Positions 1 through 11,877 of a stretch of DNA of 64,000 bases are shown piece after piece. The notes below the pieces were generated by a model that did not search any database, was not told the origin of the DNA, and worked only from the letters and a program-made list of their open reading frames with translations. The stretch lies in assembly GCA_026119935.1 (NCBI GenBank), contig JALRMH010000009.1:895429-959428 (forward strand). Reading direction: 5' to 3'. Position numbers and translations under genes: made by a program. Origin of the DNA: Endothia cerciana. Taxonomy: Eukaryota > Ascomycota > Sordariomycetes > Diaporthales > Cryphonectriaceae. How positions within the stretch are numbered: the stretch's first letter is position 1; every line of letters begins with the position of its first letter.

Positions 1-1068
1 GCGAGCTCGACCAGCAGGCCAGAGTTGCCGGTGCCGACTAGTACTCACACCTCGCCCGGACCTGAATTCACCGCTACGATGCCACCCGTGCCACAGATAG
101 TACCGCGGTCTGCTAGGTCCAGCCCTGGTAACGGCGCGGCACCCTTCACTCCACCGGGCCTCTCGGGCGTGAAGAGTTCTATACCTTATGCGCGCCAGAA
201 TCCGCCACCTAGCTTCCAGCAGTCAAAGTCGACCCCGTACCAATCGCGACCTTACCTGGACCGGGTCGAGTCATCCAGTCTTGGCCAGAATCCGACGGCG
301 GTTCCGTATTACCCGCCAGGCTATGCGACATCTCCGCCAACCTCGCGAGGGTCTAGTCGTGCTCCGAGCAACAGCAGAGGCCGTCGCTCTACCGACTCCA
401 TCCAGGGCAACCTGATAACCCCAGGGACTGCCAGCCGGCCACGGAGGGAGTCAAGCCCGCTCTCTAGCCCAGTCGGCTCCATACCGCCCACGTCACGGCG
501 ACGCCCCAACGTGTCTGAGGGTAGGAACAGCTCGCCCTCGATAGTAACACAGCCGAGTCCGCGTATCAACCCAAGGTATGACATGATGGAGCCGCCGTAC
601 CAGCCAGCCATCATGATGCCGCCGGCCCGGCCACGCCAGGGATCCAACGCGAGCGGTGGCGTCTCTAGGCCCGCCTTCGTCAGCATGCCGACTCCTACCG
701 TGCCCATGCCGCCAACTACGAAGCCAGCACGACGAGAGAGCCGCTACGAGCGGCTTGGCAGGCTGCTCAGCGGAAACAGGCGGGCGCAGTCGGAGAGTCC
801 CGGCGAGGGCCTGGGGGCAAGCAACGAAGCATCCGGAGAAGAGATGATGAGGTCCGGCTCAGGAGGCATTGTGGTCGGTGAGGGCAGCAACAGGCAGTTC
901 ATCCACTTCGGCGAAGTCACCATAAACGTGGACGATGCCCATGACAGGCTGCAGGGCAGGCGCAGGCTGCAGGGTCCTCGGGCGCAACAGGAACCGGCTG
1001 TCATGGGAAGCGGTTCGGGCGGCGTTGGTCTAGGGATCATACCCCAAGAAGGGCGGCGTGATCCGTAA
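1..1068 (+). CDS. Ser/Pro/Arg-rich hypothetical protein, C-terminal part (5' truncated by window edge)
   Basis: An open frame runs in frame 1 from the first base of the window to a TAA at 1066-1068, about 355 codons. There is no ATG near the window start, so this is the last exon, or part of it, of a longer gene. The protein is low-complexity and rich in Ser, Pro, Arg and Gly, with proline-rich stretches and many basic-serine patches such as RRESR and SRGRRS. The least repetitive part is the C-terminus, which contains QFIHFGEVTINVDDAHDRL followed by Gly-rich residues. I see no signal peptide, membrane segment or catalytic motif and recognise no family. Such tails are common in fungal regulatory or cytoskeletal proteins, but no function can be assigned. 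The frame itself is convincing because it stays open for more than 1 kb with coding-like composition. Confidence 0.7.
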   Translation, partial: ASSTSRPELPVPTSTHTSPGPEFTATMPPVPQIVPRSARSSPGNGAAPFTPPGLSGVKSSIPYARQNPPPSFQQSKSTPYQSRPYLDRVESSSLGQNPTAVPYYPPGYATSPPTSRGSSRAPSNSRGRRSTDSIQGNLITPGTASRPRRESSPLSSPVGSIPPTSRRRPNVSEGRNSSPSIVTQPSPRINPRYDMMEPPYQPAIMMPPARPRQGSNASGGVSRPAFVSMPTPTVPMPPTTKPARRESRYERLGRLLSGNRRAQSESPGEGLGASNEASGEEMMRSGSGGIVVGEGSNRQFIHFGEVTINVDDAHDRLQGRRRLQGPRAQQEPAVMGSGSGGVGLGIIPQEGRRDP

Positions 1069-2884
1069 AGTTTCGCAAATGTTTTGGACCCTCAAATAGG
1101 GCGAGGGCATTCGTGGGAATTCGCGGTGCTAGATCTGAGGGTTAATCAAGGGCAGCATTATTATTAGCATGTATATATAGAGATGAGAAGGGCAGGGATG
1201 CATCCGAATTCTGTATATTCAGAACCTCTTAGCCCCTCTCGATGGAAGTGTCAAATACTACTGTCGGCGGACGGTATCCACCTAGATCGGCCTCATTATA
1301 TTCACAATCTTGTGCCGGTCCACTGACGATAGCAAGCTGGACAATGACTCGTCAGCCACGCAGGAGGTTCATCCCCCAAAGCGTGGAATAATAGCCCAAG
1401 AGGGAGGATAGCAAGGGTCCTGCCAAGGCATCCCGTGGCCAGATCATCACACAGAAGATCGTTTCTCCGCGCTTACGGGATGATCTCACGGCCCCCCATT
1501 GATGAGGCTCTGCAGACTTAGGTCAGACATGGTCTGAAGAAGGAGGCGGCTACCTTGGGTAGCCGCAGGGACGGGACAGGACCACCAGCAGCGCCTACTG
1601 GACGGCCCTCCCTGGCAGCAAGCCGTGGTCAACTCTCTCCTGTGGTGTGGTATAACCAGAGGCGAGGGAATTCTTCCGGGAAATACATTATATCGATCGA
1701 CATCATAGTTGAGTCAGAGGGTGCCCTGAGGGTATGGCATGGCATTCTAAGCCACGTACCGAAAATTCATCGAGGGTGGGTCTTGCTCATCTGAAGAGCG
1801 TCAGAAACAAAACCACAGCTACCCAGTCCATAGTAGGTCGCAGAAGCCAAGGGGGGGGTTGCATATTCCAATATATTATAGTAAGTAGCCACAGCTGGAA
1901 ACCTTGTTGTGGCTGACGTGTGGAGGCTTCTGGTGCGCTGGAGGGTCCTGAGCCCGGGGGATGTTTGTTGCAGGCCAGGCCAGGCCAGCAGGCCTGGCTG
2001 GCCTCTAGCTGGTCCACTGTGGCGGTAGCCCAGCCTTCCAGAGCCCTAGGCCATGGAGGAGGATGCAATCAGTGAGTGTGAGCAGGTGTGAGAGAGAGAG
2101 AGGTCAACGGCGTGCGGCCTGCAACTCGACCCAACCTAACCTGAATGTGAACGTGTACGGATTGCAACCACCCCCCCCCCCCCAAAAGGTGCTGTTTCCT
2201 TTTTTACCTTCTTTCCCTCTTATTGAGGCCACACCGGCGCGGCACACGAGCAACACTCCCTTCTTTTCTCAGGAAGTCCTTTTGTCGTCCGCCACCTACT
2301 CCGTCCTTGGTCGTCCCTCTTCCTCGAACAGGTGCGTCAATTGAAGCTGGCCTCCCAGCCCAGGCCAACACGCCCTACCCATCGTCCTCTGTGGTGTCGG
2401 CTAACACGTGCCATTCCATCAGACACGGCGCTCTATCTAGGGTAGGGATATCGACAGTGTCCGACCCGATCCACCCCATCCCATCCCGTCCCAGCTGCCA
2501 ATCTCCTCCCGTGGGCGCTGTGAAATACGGACCACGTCTGCTCTGGTGAAATCCGCGTGTCAGGATTCAGCGGGCCCCCAGTCCAATCGACCCCTAGCAG
2601 CTATTACGACAGCATCCCTGGACACAGGAATTAAACCTTGGCGAGCCTCCTTTGCGCCTCGAGAGCCTTCCCCAAACAGTGCCGTCGTGCTACCAGATCT
2701 CGCCCTCCGGTATCCCTCCTGATATCCACTGCAACAACGTCTGTCTGTCCGGATCGCGTGTCGCCCACCGTGCCCCGGCCTTGAGAGCGAATTTCCTCCT
2801 CGAGACGTGACCGACCACCTCGCCGAGCCTCTCCCTTCGTATACGACCTGATCCAGTATTCATCGCTCGAAAAACTTCAACAGG
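1069..2884. other. Intergenic: 3' flank of first gene and VPS74 upstream region
   Basis: I see no convincing gene here. The stretch holds an imperfect GGCC-rich inverted repeat near 1971-2004, a C13 tract at 2171-2183 and, just after it, pyrimidine-rich sequence around 2190-2290 of the kind often seen near fungal transcription starts. The last 200 bases before VPS74 are pyrimidine-biased and probably include its 5' UTR. Confidence 0.6.
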
Positions 2885-4154
2885 ATGTCGTCGTCGGGAC
2901 TCACTCGACGCAGGGGAGGCGCTGGGGGAGGACCATCCACAGAGGGCGAGGGCAGCAACGGCATCAACCGCAACAACTCGTCCGGCAACTTCAAGGACAG
3001 CACTCCCGAGACGAGCTACGAGAACAGCGAGAACGGGCACAAGATCGCATTCGACCCGCGGGACATCAGCGAGAGCACGGAGAGGAGCAAGCAGCCCAAG
3101 CTGACGCTCATGGAGGAGGTCCTACTGCTAGGTCTTAAGGACAAGCAGGTTCGTCGATCCGTGGCTGGACACTGCCAGGGCCAGAATCGCCGAGGCAGAA
3201 CCAGCTTGCTAACGCGGTCAAAATGTGCAGGGCTACCTCTCGTTCTGGAATGACAACATATCCTACGCCCTTCGCGGATGCATCGTCATAGAATTGGCCT
3301 TCCGCGGCCGTATCAGTATGCAAAAGGACGCCTCGAGGCGGCGCTTCCCCCTACCTGACCGTGTCATCGAGGTCATCGACGATACCCTTACGGGCGAGGT
3401 GCTGCTTGACGAGGCGCTCAAGATGATGAAGGCGAGCGAGAAGATGAGCGTTAGCACCTGGATCGACCTCATGAGCGGTGAGTAACCACCCTTGCAACGG
3501 CCGGGCTTGAGCCCTCCAGCACTGCGGATTGCTAAATTATCCGCGACGACTACAGGGGAGACATGGAACCTGATGAAGATCGGCTACCAACTGAAGCAGG
3601 TCCGCGAGCGGCTCGCAAAGGGCCTCGTCGACAAGGGCATCCTTCGCACCGAGAAGCGCAACTTCCTACTTTTCGACATGGCCACACACCCTGTCGCCGA
3701 CGGTGGTGCCAAGGAAGAGATCCGAAGGCGCGTCAGGAACGTCCTCACACAAAGGACCGTCGTCCTTCCTGCTTCCCAGTGGCTTCCCGAGAACCTCGAG
3801 TTCCGGTACACGCGGACGATCGCCATGGTATGCGCGGCGTACGCGGCTAACGTCCTCGAGAACGCGCTATCTACGCTGGGCCACGAGGCCAGGGAGCGGG
3901 CATTTGCTCAGACTGATGAGCTGCTGGCCGAATACAGCCAATGGCCATTCGGCAAGAAGGCTACCGGCAACGGCATTGGTGCTAACCTGCCACAAGTCAT
4001 CTCGGAGGTGGGTGCATGCGGAGTTGTTCTCTCTGCAGTACTATGCTAACAATGTGCTCTATAGGAGGCTAACAAGGCCAAGGACAAGGAGCTGCAGCTG
4101 GAGGTGGTTGCCGCCTGCCTCAACGTCTTCACCCGCCTCGACTCCCTCCTGTAA
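2885..4154 (+). CDS. VPS74: Vps74 / GPP34 (GOLPH3) family Golgi PI4P-binding protein
   Basis: The four-exon model is 2885-3148, 3231-3477, 3556-4007 and 4065-4154, giving 350 aa, close to yeast Vps74 (345 aa). The GPP34 fold covers about residue 70 to the end. It includes LTLMEEVLLLGLKDKQ, GYLSFWNDNISYALRG and ETWNLMKIGYQLKQVRERL. Known family roles are binding Golgi PI4P and coatomer to retain glycosyltransferases in the Golgi. Trp94 and Arg103 align with PI4P-pocket residues of the family. The N-terminal Arg cluster (RRR at 8-10) matches the coatomer-binding Arg motif of yeast Vps74. The start is the first ATG of the frame. Intron 1 has an unusual GTTCGT donor; the other two are GTGAGT and GTGGGT. 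Intron 3 has a clear GCTAAC branch point before ATAG. Confidence 0.95.
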
Positions 4155-4877
4155 TATAGTGCAACTATTTGCTGCCGAACAATACTACATAATAAGCCCA
4201 CGTCGTCCCTGTTCCGAATCGATGGGCCAACGAGTGCAGTCGAAGACAACTCAAGACGGGGCCACGCAGGAAAAACTCCACGGCTCTGGAAATAGGAGCG
4301 GGAGCCTGAGAAGAAGCTCGGGCCGGGTTTCAGCAGAATACAACGCCGCAGCGAATGAATGTATTATTGCGGACGAGTTCCAGGATCAGCGGATGACATT
4401 TCAATTCAAAACTTTTTGCAAACGACCAGGCGTCATTTCAGATTCTCAAGCGACATGGGAGAGGAGGAAAAAGGAGGAAGGTCATTACTTCGTACCGGTT
4501 TGCGCGGGCAACGGGGAACAGGATCAAGCGGGCACAAAACGTTAAGGGCATCGTCGTTTACGGAAACCTCCCCAAAGGGCCCCTCTTTTGGCGCATCATG
4601 TGGGACAGAAGTCAAATCCGGTATACACGCTCATGGATCTTTTCTTGCAAAGCTGACACAACTCTACAAACATCTCCACTTGGCATGGCGTGGCATGTCG
4701 CGGCATGGCATGGCATACTTGATCGCAGCAGTAGGGCACCGTGTTCAATGAAGGAGATAAAATTTGCCATTCAATGCCGTCATTCCGTCCTGTGCCCTAT
4801 CTCATAGCTATGCTATACCCAGCCAGACCTCAGCCCTTTGAACGCCCTGGCTGAAGCACAAAATGCATTTGAATACA

Positions 4878-4931
<54 letters not shown>

Positions 4932-5008
4932 TGTGTGTTGGTGTCTTCCCAACTTCAGAGAACATCTCGACAGGAATGTACAATGTCCTCAACTATTGAT
5001 CACGTTTC
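4155..5008. other. Convergent 3' region between VPS74 and RRP14
   Basis: No gene is supported here. The stretch contains the 3' ends of two converging transcripts, a repeated TGGCATGGC-type motif around 4680-4715 and a compound dinucleotide microsatellite listed separately. Confidence 0.6.
4885..4938. repeat. Compound (CT)n(GT)n microsatellite
   Basis: About 15 CT units at 4885-4914 run directly into about 12 GT units at 4915-4938. It lies in the 3' flank of the minus-strand RRP14 gene. GT runs can adopt Z-DNA and CT runs triplex DNA, but no function is implied. Confidence 0.95.
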
Positions 5009-6833
5009 TCATCTCCTCTTCCCGCCGAATCCACTCCCCTCGAACCCTGGCCTTTTCTTCGCTGGGCTTTTGCCCTTCTTCTTGCCTCCCTTACCCGCCA
5101 TCTTGGCCTCCTTGCGCTTGCGAATGTTGTCCTCGCGCTTCTGCTGCCTCTGCTTCTGGGCATGTTTCACGCCCTCGACCCGCTCAGTCCACTCCCGCTC
5201 GCTTTTCTTCTTGGTCTTCTCCTTGCGCTTGACGGCCTTCTTGAGCAGGGACTCATCGTTACGCACCTTCTCTCCCTCCGCCCGCTTCCGCGCCGCGAGC
5301 CAGGTCTCCTTCTCAAGTACCTCCTTCCGCTTGTCGGCATCCAGGCCCGCGAGCCGCTTCTTCTGGGCCTCCAACTTGGCAAGCGCGCCCTTGGGGTCGG
5401 CGGGGCCATTCTTCCTGCCGCTCTTGTCCTTGACGTAGCTGAGGTCCTGCGACATTTGCGTCCCGTCCGCGAACGCCACCCGCCCGAACGAGAAGCTGGT
5501 GGCCTCATGCTCCGGCGACCCGCTCCCGAAGCTCAGCATGGGCGAGTTGCGCGCGCTCGCCAGCGCCTCCTCGCGCTTCTTGTCCTCGGCCTCCTTAGCC
5601 TGCTGCCGCAGCTCCTTCTTGTGCGCCTTCCGTTCCGCCTGCTTCTTGCGCCGCGACTCGATGAGCTCCTGCCGCGTGCGGATCGGTGTCCCGTCGGGGC
5701 CGTCCGCTTTCCGTGCTGCACGAAGCGCGGCGATCTTGGCGGCGAGCCGGGCGCGGAGCTCCGTTGTATCAGAGGGGACCTTGAGCCTCTTGGATGAGGA
5801 CGCAGGCCGATCTGCTGTCGTGGACCCGGCTCCCGCGGCCTCGCTTGCTATCGAGGTCGTGGTGCTTGCTGGCTCGGCGGAGGGATTATCGACGGGACCA
5901 TCAAAGATTGGGGACTCGGGGGTGGAGGACTGGGTGGAGCGGTTGTCATCTTCGTCGTTGGTGAGGCCGGACACGTCAATGGTTTGCATGTCCTTGGTCT
6001 TGTGGCTCTGTTCCTCGTCTTCTTCATCAGTCTCCTTGGACCGTACCACGTCGTCGAGGTGCAATGTTTCGCCGTCTGGTGATGCTTCTTCGTGATTATC
6101 GTCCACTGTCTTCTTGGCACTTTTTGATGGCTTCTCAGCCTGAGTCTTCTTCTTGTCGGCCTTCTTCTCCGCCTTCTTTTGCTTCTTCAGCAACTTCTTC
6201 TCCTGGTGTGCGGACAACTTCTCAGTCACCGTCGACTCGTCGTGTTGTGGTTCTGTGAGTCTAGCCTTTTTGCTGGTAGGTTCGTCCTCCGTTGACTTTC
6301 CCTTCTTCAGGCCTTGACCGGGCTGCTCCTTCTCAACGCCATGCAGAGCTTCTAGTTCCTCGTCATCATCTTCGTCGTTCTCGTTGCTCCCCTCCTCGCT
6401 TTCCTCCATCTCCTTCGCCTTCCTCTTGTTGCGTGCCCGCTCGTCCAGGACCTCTTTGGCACTCCGATTCAGCGCGCTATCCGGGTCTAGCCTACCTCGC
6501 TTGGCGGCTCTGGCTTGCTCCTTAGTCTGCTTCTTTCGTTGCCACTGGTCCTATAGTACGCCGGGTAATGTGAGATCGCTAGTTGCAGACGACAATAGGC
6601 CTGGTAGGGACAGTGTGTAAGGAACGTACGCTTGTGTCCTCGCCGTAGTAGAGCTTAGCGGGAATCAGCGACAGCAGGCTATCGAAAGCCTCTGAGTGAT
6701 CGCGGAGACGATCCTGCAGTAGTCGTCTCCTGTCAGCTGAACTCCCTCCACGAAATCGTCCGCATTGATGTGTTGAGGGGGGGGGGGGCTGGATGCCGGG
6801 TTGCTTGCGAACCTTCAACGACTTGTCCGCCAT
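5009..6833 (-). CDS. RRP14: Rrp14 / SURF6-like ribosome biogenesis protein
   Basis: The three-exon model on the minus strand is 6813-6833 (only 21 nt), 6630-6713 and 5009-6550, giving 548 aa. The spliced N-terminus reads MADKSLK, then DRLRDHSEAFDSLLSLIPAK, then LYYGEDTS, then DQWQRKKQTKEQ. This is the Rrp14 N-terminal signature. The middle is acidic and low-complexity. The C-terminal SURF6 region is Lys/Arg-rich and contains REWTERVEGVKHAQKQRQQK, ending in a basic KGKSPAKKRPGFEGSGFGG tail. The family acts in the nucleolus in 60S (and 40S) subunit assembly. Intron 1 (6714-6812) has a GTTCGC donor, a CTGAC branch site and a CTGCAG acceptor, and contains a G12 tract on the plus strand at 6777-6788. 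Reading through it would insert a non-conserved Pro-rich segment, so the spliced form is preferred. Confidence 0.92.
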
Positions 6834-7688
6834 GTTTCACGGCGCCAAGTGGAAGGTCTGGCGAATGAAGGAAAGTATGGAGGACCTCGAATCCAGCGTG
6901 AGGGAGAGAATTCAGCGTGTGTCGTTTGCTCTTGCATCCGTCAATTCAACTTTTTCTTTCTTTTTCGTTTCGGGGTGGCGACAGGCGTTGCAATTACATT
7001 AGGCACGGCTAATTTTCCTCGGCGGTTTAGTGATGTAGTCAGTGGTGGGAAATTTTCGAGGCGGGCAACCTTGCGAAATCCAAGCACCCCAGAAAATTAG
7101 GCAGAATGAAACCCTGGAAGGCGGTGAGGTAGCATCATCAATCAGCCACCCAAGCGGGAGGACCCAACCAATGTCTCTCTCAGTATTGAATTCTCCTCCT
7201 CACAGCAGATTGTTCTAGGTCCCAGAGGACTAGATGCACTTAATACCAGTTTCTAGTCGTGCAGTACTTGAATTGTTGCAGTATAGAATGGAAAGCCTCT
7301 ACTTATATCTTTCTTCTTCTCAAGGTCACTGGTTCTCTCCTCTTGCCTATCGGACATACCCACTTGCGTCTTGCGGCCCTACTATGTAACTTAACGTTTG
7401 CCTTCCATGCCAGTCAGTCGACGTCAACCATGAGAGTTGGCGTGGACTGGACAAACGATATTGTCATATGCTCGGCTTCGCAATCACCTAACGAATAACG
7501 CCTTACGCTATGCTATGCCTTGTCAAAACGACTCGTAATAGTCTCTTCCGAGCCTCACCAATCAGGTTCCCGGGGATACTCTGTTGTCGCGGAAGCCACT
7601 TGTCTCCTTCAGTCTCTTTGGTGTCCTCATCGGTGTATGTATACAGACGGGACTCGCATTCATGAACCCCCATCATCTTGGTGCTACT
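6834..7688. other. Intergenic: RRP14 promoter side and EXO1 3' flank
   Basis: Nothing gene-like is supported. Short frames here lack conserved motifs or codon bias. The first part is presumably the RRP14 promoter and 5' UTR, the rest the EXO1 3' UTR. Confidence 0.55.
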
Positions 7689-10161
7689 TCAGCCGTACAC
7701 AAATTTCGACAGGTCCAGCCACCTGCCTGGACCCTTCTTCGTACCGGACACTGCCGCAGGAGGCTCATTCTCCTCGTCGCTACCGGGGAACATCTGGTCC
7801 TCGCTGCCAGCACCAGCCTTGTTCAGAGCTTCAACCTCCTCTAGGTCAACCTTGGGCAGAGGGACGAAGGCTGGATTGATTGGGAAGTTCTCCAGTGACT
7901 CTGCCAGGCTCGCTCGTGTCTTAGGGGGCTTGAGTGAAGGCCTGGACTTGACCGACGGCGAAAGGCCAACCCTGCCTCGCTGTAGGGCGGCCGCTCCGAT
8001 GCGCTGCAACGGGGTCTGGAATGGTGTCTCTGTGGGCGTCGGAGGAAGCGATCTTGTTTGCGACTGCTGAGCACTGGATGCTGGAGTGGGCAGTCCATGG
8101 GCCATCCGCACTCCGTTCGCGGGCCTGGACATGTTCGGCGTGTAAGAAAACTCCTTGAGCGCGCCGCGCAACGACCTGCAGCCTGGTTTGGTCTCGACGT
8201 CACTGGCCGCGCTCTTGGACTCTTCCTCAGCACCGCAACCTGCTCTCTGGCCCTGCACCAGGGTCTCTTCGAAAGCCTCGTCATCCTCAGTTTTCGACTC
8301 TGCCGCCGCGGTTGTCTGCTCTGTTGAAGTCTCGTCCTGGAAGACCTGTAGTGTCTGCCGAGTTCCGGAAACCCTCGATCCCTTCCATTGGTCGCCTATG
8401 TCGGGCAAGTCGGCCAGGGCCTCTTCAATAGAGTCATCCGACATCAAGTTAAAATCACCACAGGGTTGCACAGCCGCTCCATCTCGGGGAAAGAACCTGC
8501 TCCTCTCGGACTGCTTTTCCGTCGTCTCAATTGTAGGATCATCTTGGCACAGTCGTGGTTTCTTCGGCGGTCTTGCCTCGGTATCTGATATGCGTCTTGC
8601 CGGTCCGGTTGCCCGTCGTCGGGTCGTAGACGATCGGAAGGACGGGTCCAGGTCCGAGAGTGTCCGAGAGATCGGTTCCGTGCGGCGCCGATGTACTGTC
8701 GGATCCGAGTACGGCCGCGGCGTGGAAGATACGTCGCCATCATCAATGTACGGCCGCGGCAGGGGAAAGACCCGAGGAGTCAGTCCGTTCTGCGTAAGGG
8801 CGGCCACCCTTTTAGGATCGACGGAAAAACAATTCCGATCCATTTCTCCCATGGGAATCCGTCTGTGGCCCTTGAAGTATGAGTCAATCGGTTTCTCGGG
8901 TACCGGTCTACCTTGTCCTGGCGCCGCAACTGCCGATGTCCTCCCCGCCGTGGGAGTATTTGTTCCTCTCTTGTCTGGCAAAGCGGCCACCACAATGGGC
9001 TGCTTTGTTATTGGGTTGACGTCGCCATCGGCGATGGCCTTGGCAAGTCCTGCCTCTACCCGGGCCCCAATGTAGGGCATCTCCTCAATGTCCAACGGTG
9101 AGGAGGAATGGGGCTCGGTCAAGAGAACAAGTTCCTGTTTCTTGGGACAGAACACACGTTGATAGAGGAAAGTCAACTCGGCCTGTTTGTACTGTGCCAG
9201 GTAATTTTCCGAAACGCGGAACTTGCCGTCAAACTGGAGCATGCGGATCACACGCTCTGGTGTCTTGTACTTGCGCATCATCCGGTAGGCTGTCTTCAAG
9301 CCCATGTTGCCAACGCTCTCGAGGTAGTCGCAGCCACTGAAGATTGCCATCTGCCGGAATTGGTCGTCGGTCCAGCCCGTCAGCGAGATCTCACGCACGG
9401 CGCAGAAGTCCCTCCGGTTGATCTCGACGCACTGGCCATGCTGGTCCATCTTGGTGAGCAGGCGCTTGGCACCAAAGACCAGCAAGTCCGAGTCCTCGGA
9501 GATGATACCACTGATGAGGCCGTGGCGCTCGAGGTAGACGAGCTGGGCGTCGGCCTCGTAGGGGGCGACAACGTAGGGAATACCCTCCTTCTTGAGCTCC
9601 TCGATCAGCTGGCGGGCCATCTCCGGGGTGACGTCGATGGCCTTCTGAAGCTCGAGGTGGGCCTGGGCTGGTTTGCCTGCGTTGAGGAATGCGAGACCGG
9701 CCTTTCTGCTATCCTCACGGCGTTTAGCGCGTGATGATTCGGTGCGGGCCTTGCTGGGGAGGAAGTCGCCATCGAAGACCAGGTACGGGGTCACACCAAA
9801 GTGCTTGATCATGCGGACCCGATGCATTGCAAAGTCGACATATCTGGTGATTTGGATCAGACCCGACCAGATGGCCCATCAATGGCTGTGGGCGCACTTA
9901 CTTTCTAGTAGGCTTGCCCTGGGCAAGATCAATGGCACAGCCAACAGCCCCCCGATGCAACCATCCGTACGCGTCGACACCGATGACCTCTCCGGAGAAC
10001 TTCTTGAGCTCGGTTGGCCGCTGGATGGATTTAAGTAGAGGGAGGAGCCCTGGGGCGTTGTTAATCACATAATCCCAGAGCAGCAACGGCCGTAAACAGT
10101 GCTAGGAAGGCTAGGAATGGAGGGCGAACGAGATTAATTAAATCTTACCTTGGATGCCCAT
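7689..10161 (-). CDS. EXO1: Exonuclease 1 (Rad2/XPG family 5'-3' exonuclease)
   Basis: The three-exon model on the minus strand is 10149-10161 (13 nt), 9902-10049 and 7689-9843, giving 771 aa. The spliced start MGIQGLLPLLK is the invariant XPG-family N-terminus and is only restored by joining the 13-nt exon to exon 2. Metal-binding residues sit where expected: Asp30 (VDAYGWLH), Asp78 (VFDGD), Glu150 and Asp152 (YEADAQLVYL), Asp171 and Asp173 (SEDSDLLVFG), and Asp226 (GCDYLE), followed by the helix-hairpin-helix. The C-terminal half from about residue 330 is poorly conserved and Ser/Thr/Pro-rich, as in other Exo1 proteins, where it carries mismatch-repair partner sites. Known role: end resection, mismatch repair and recombination in the nucleus. 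Intron donors are GTAAGA and GTAAGT. Confidence 0.97.
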
Positions 10162-11163
10162 TGTTCCTGACCGGTGGGTGAGCGCGCCTCGGAGCCAGGG
10201 GCGGCGGCCAAGCTCCTCTGCCGGCCGGATTGTTGACGTTGGGCCCAGTTGCTCGCTAGAAATCGGCCATGCGCGGCGCGATGCGATACGATGCGATGCG
10301 ACGCGACACGATGCGATTGAGGTGCGAGGACTGGTCGGGTGTGGTGTGCGGATCGGAGTGCCAGTAAGGGTCTATAGTGACATTGGGCGCGCAGTTGAAG
10401 CCGTGTGTGTTTACCTGCACCACTCGACGGGCATGAGCTGTTGTTGAGGGGCGGGTGTACTATTGTAGAGAGGTTGGGCCGACCCTACGTACAAACAAGA
10501 CAAGAAGAAAGTGACTGATTGACCCGGAAAGGATGCAAAGAGAGAAACTGAGCCCGGCGAGGTCTAATTGCCATTTAAAGTGGAATGTCTTCCAAGCCGC
10601 TGGTCTGGTCGGCTGACAGAGACCAGATCCTGAAGTGCACGCAAGTCGGTCAAGTCAAGGGTGGACCGTGGAATTTCTGCGGAGCGAGCGATCGCGCTGG
10701 GGGACCTGGCCTGGTACTTCCTTCTTTTTTTTTTTTCCTTCCTTTCCCACCAGCAACAGCAAAGCACCTGGGGAGGCCAGGCGCGTCTGTGGCACCAGCG
10801 GATCCAGACCGCGACGTGATTCAGAGGTTTACTTCCTATCCCAGCTAGCACAGTCCCCATCCCTGCGTGTTCCCCAGCAACGCTGTTATCGCTGAGGCCC
10901 CCCCCCCCGGCCAAGGGCCCCCAGAGGGGGTAGCCCAGGGGGGGCTCTATCTACTATGGTACCAGAGCGGTATCATCATACCCCGGCTACCTGCAGCTCG
11001 ACTCCACAGACGGGGGTGGGGAGGGTGCTGCACTAACAGGGAAAGCAAAAAAGAAAGAGAAAGAAAAAAAAAAAGAGTCGAATCCGTTCAATCAATCCAT
11101 CTACGAATCGACCCGACTGCATCACTTCCGAGATCCGCCGCAGATTCGAAGTAGCCAGTCAAG
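10162..11163. promoter_or_regulatory. Divergent promoter region EXO1 / TMA16
   Basis: This 1 kb lies between the EXO1 start (minus) and the TMA16 start (plus), so it must contain both promoters. Visible elements are a cluster of GATGCGA-like units at 10275-10320, a poly-T run near 10728-10738, C/G homopolymers near 10899-10945 and an A-rich stretch at 11047-11075 just before TMA16. No coding frame is convincing. Confidence 0.6.
10275..10320. repeat. GATGCGA-type short tandem repeat upstream of EXO1
   Basis: Near-tandem 5-10 nt units built on GATGCGA, GATACGA and GACGCGA lie about 115-160 nt upstream of the EXO1 start codon. One unit contains ACGCGA, which resembles the ACGCG core bound by MBF-type cell-cycle factors in yeasts. 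That link is an inference. Confidence 0.6.
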
Positions 11164-11877
11164 ATGCCAAAGTCACTCGAGAAGGCTAGGAAGCAGATTG
11201 CTAAGAAGAGGCATGGGACCATCGATGCCCTGCATCAGTTCTCCCGCGACTCGAAAAGGCTTCACAAGGCCCAGGTCCGAGATGACCGCCTCGAGAAGCT
11301 CGCCGCCGCCAGGAAGAAACACGATCAGCCACTGCGTGAGCTGCTTAACCACCTCGCTCCCAACCCAAGGTGTTGCTGACGTTGAACCGTGCGTCCAGTT
11401 GAGAGGGTGGCCTTTTTCCAGAAGGTTGCCAGGGAGGATGAGAACCGCCCGTTCGATATGGACAAGATCCAGGCCACCATCAGCCAGTGAGTGCCGCTCG
11501 GCACATCCTACCGCGCCGCCCTGCTCTAACCACCCCTCCCTCAGATATGTGCATCAATATGATGAGCAGTACGATGTTGTCAAGAAGACCCGCAGGCCTG
11601 GAAGACCAGCAAGTGCCAGAGAGGACCTGCTCAAAATGAAGGTCGATGTCCTGGACAAGGAGCACCGGAATGGTTTCTGTACGTCGCACACTGCCACCCG
11701 GTCGATTCATCCCTGCTGACTGGATCATTAGTTGTCCCGGACCTTTCGAAGCAAGACAATCTGGATCTGCTTGACAGGTGGGAAGGGTCTTGGGCCTTTC
11801 TAGCTTCGCTGTCTTGGGTCCGTATATCCAAGACCGGCACTGTCAAGGCCTCCGCCTTCCCGCCTAGCACCCAGTGA
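11164..11877 (+). CDS. TMA16: Tma16-like pre-60S ribosome assembly protein
   Basis: The four-exon model is 11164-11335, 11399-11486, 11545-11678 and 11732-11877, giving 179 aa against 178 in yeast Tma16. The whole length is the Tma16 domain: MPKSLEKARKQIAKKRHG, DALHQFSRDSKRLHKAQVRD, LLERVAFFQKVA, YVHQYDEQYDVVKKTRRPGR, FFVPDLSK and LLDRWEGSWAFLASLSWVRI. Introns are 63, 58 and 53 nt with donors GTGAGC, GTGAGT and GTACGT. Frames only join correctly across these introns. The yeast protein associates with ribosomes and late nuclear pre-60S particles. The short basic N-terminus fits a nucleolar or nuclear location. Confidence 0.95.

Noticed and set aside
1971..2004. GGCC-rich inverted repeat as a terminator or mobile-element end
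   Set aside because: The arms are imperfect and GC-simple, with no target-site duplication or transposase nearby.
5162..6095. Plus-strand frames opposite RRP14
   Set aside because: Leu/Ser-rich shadows of the Lys/Glu-rich RRP14 exon.
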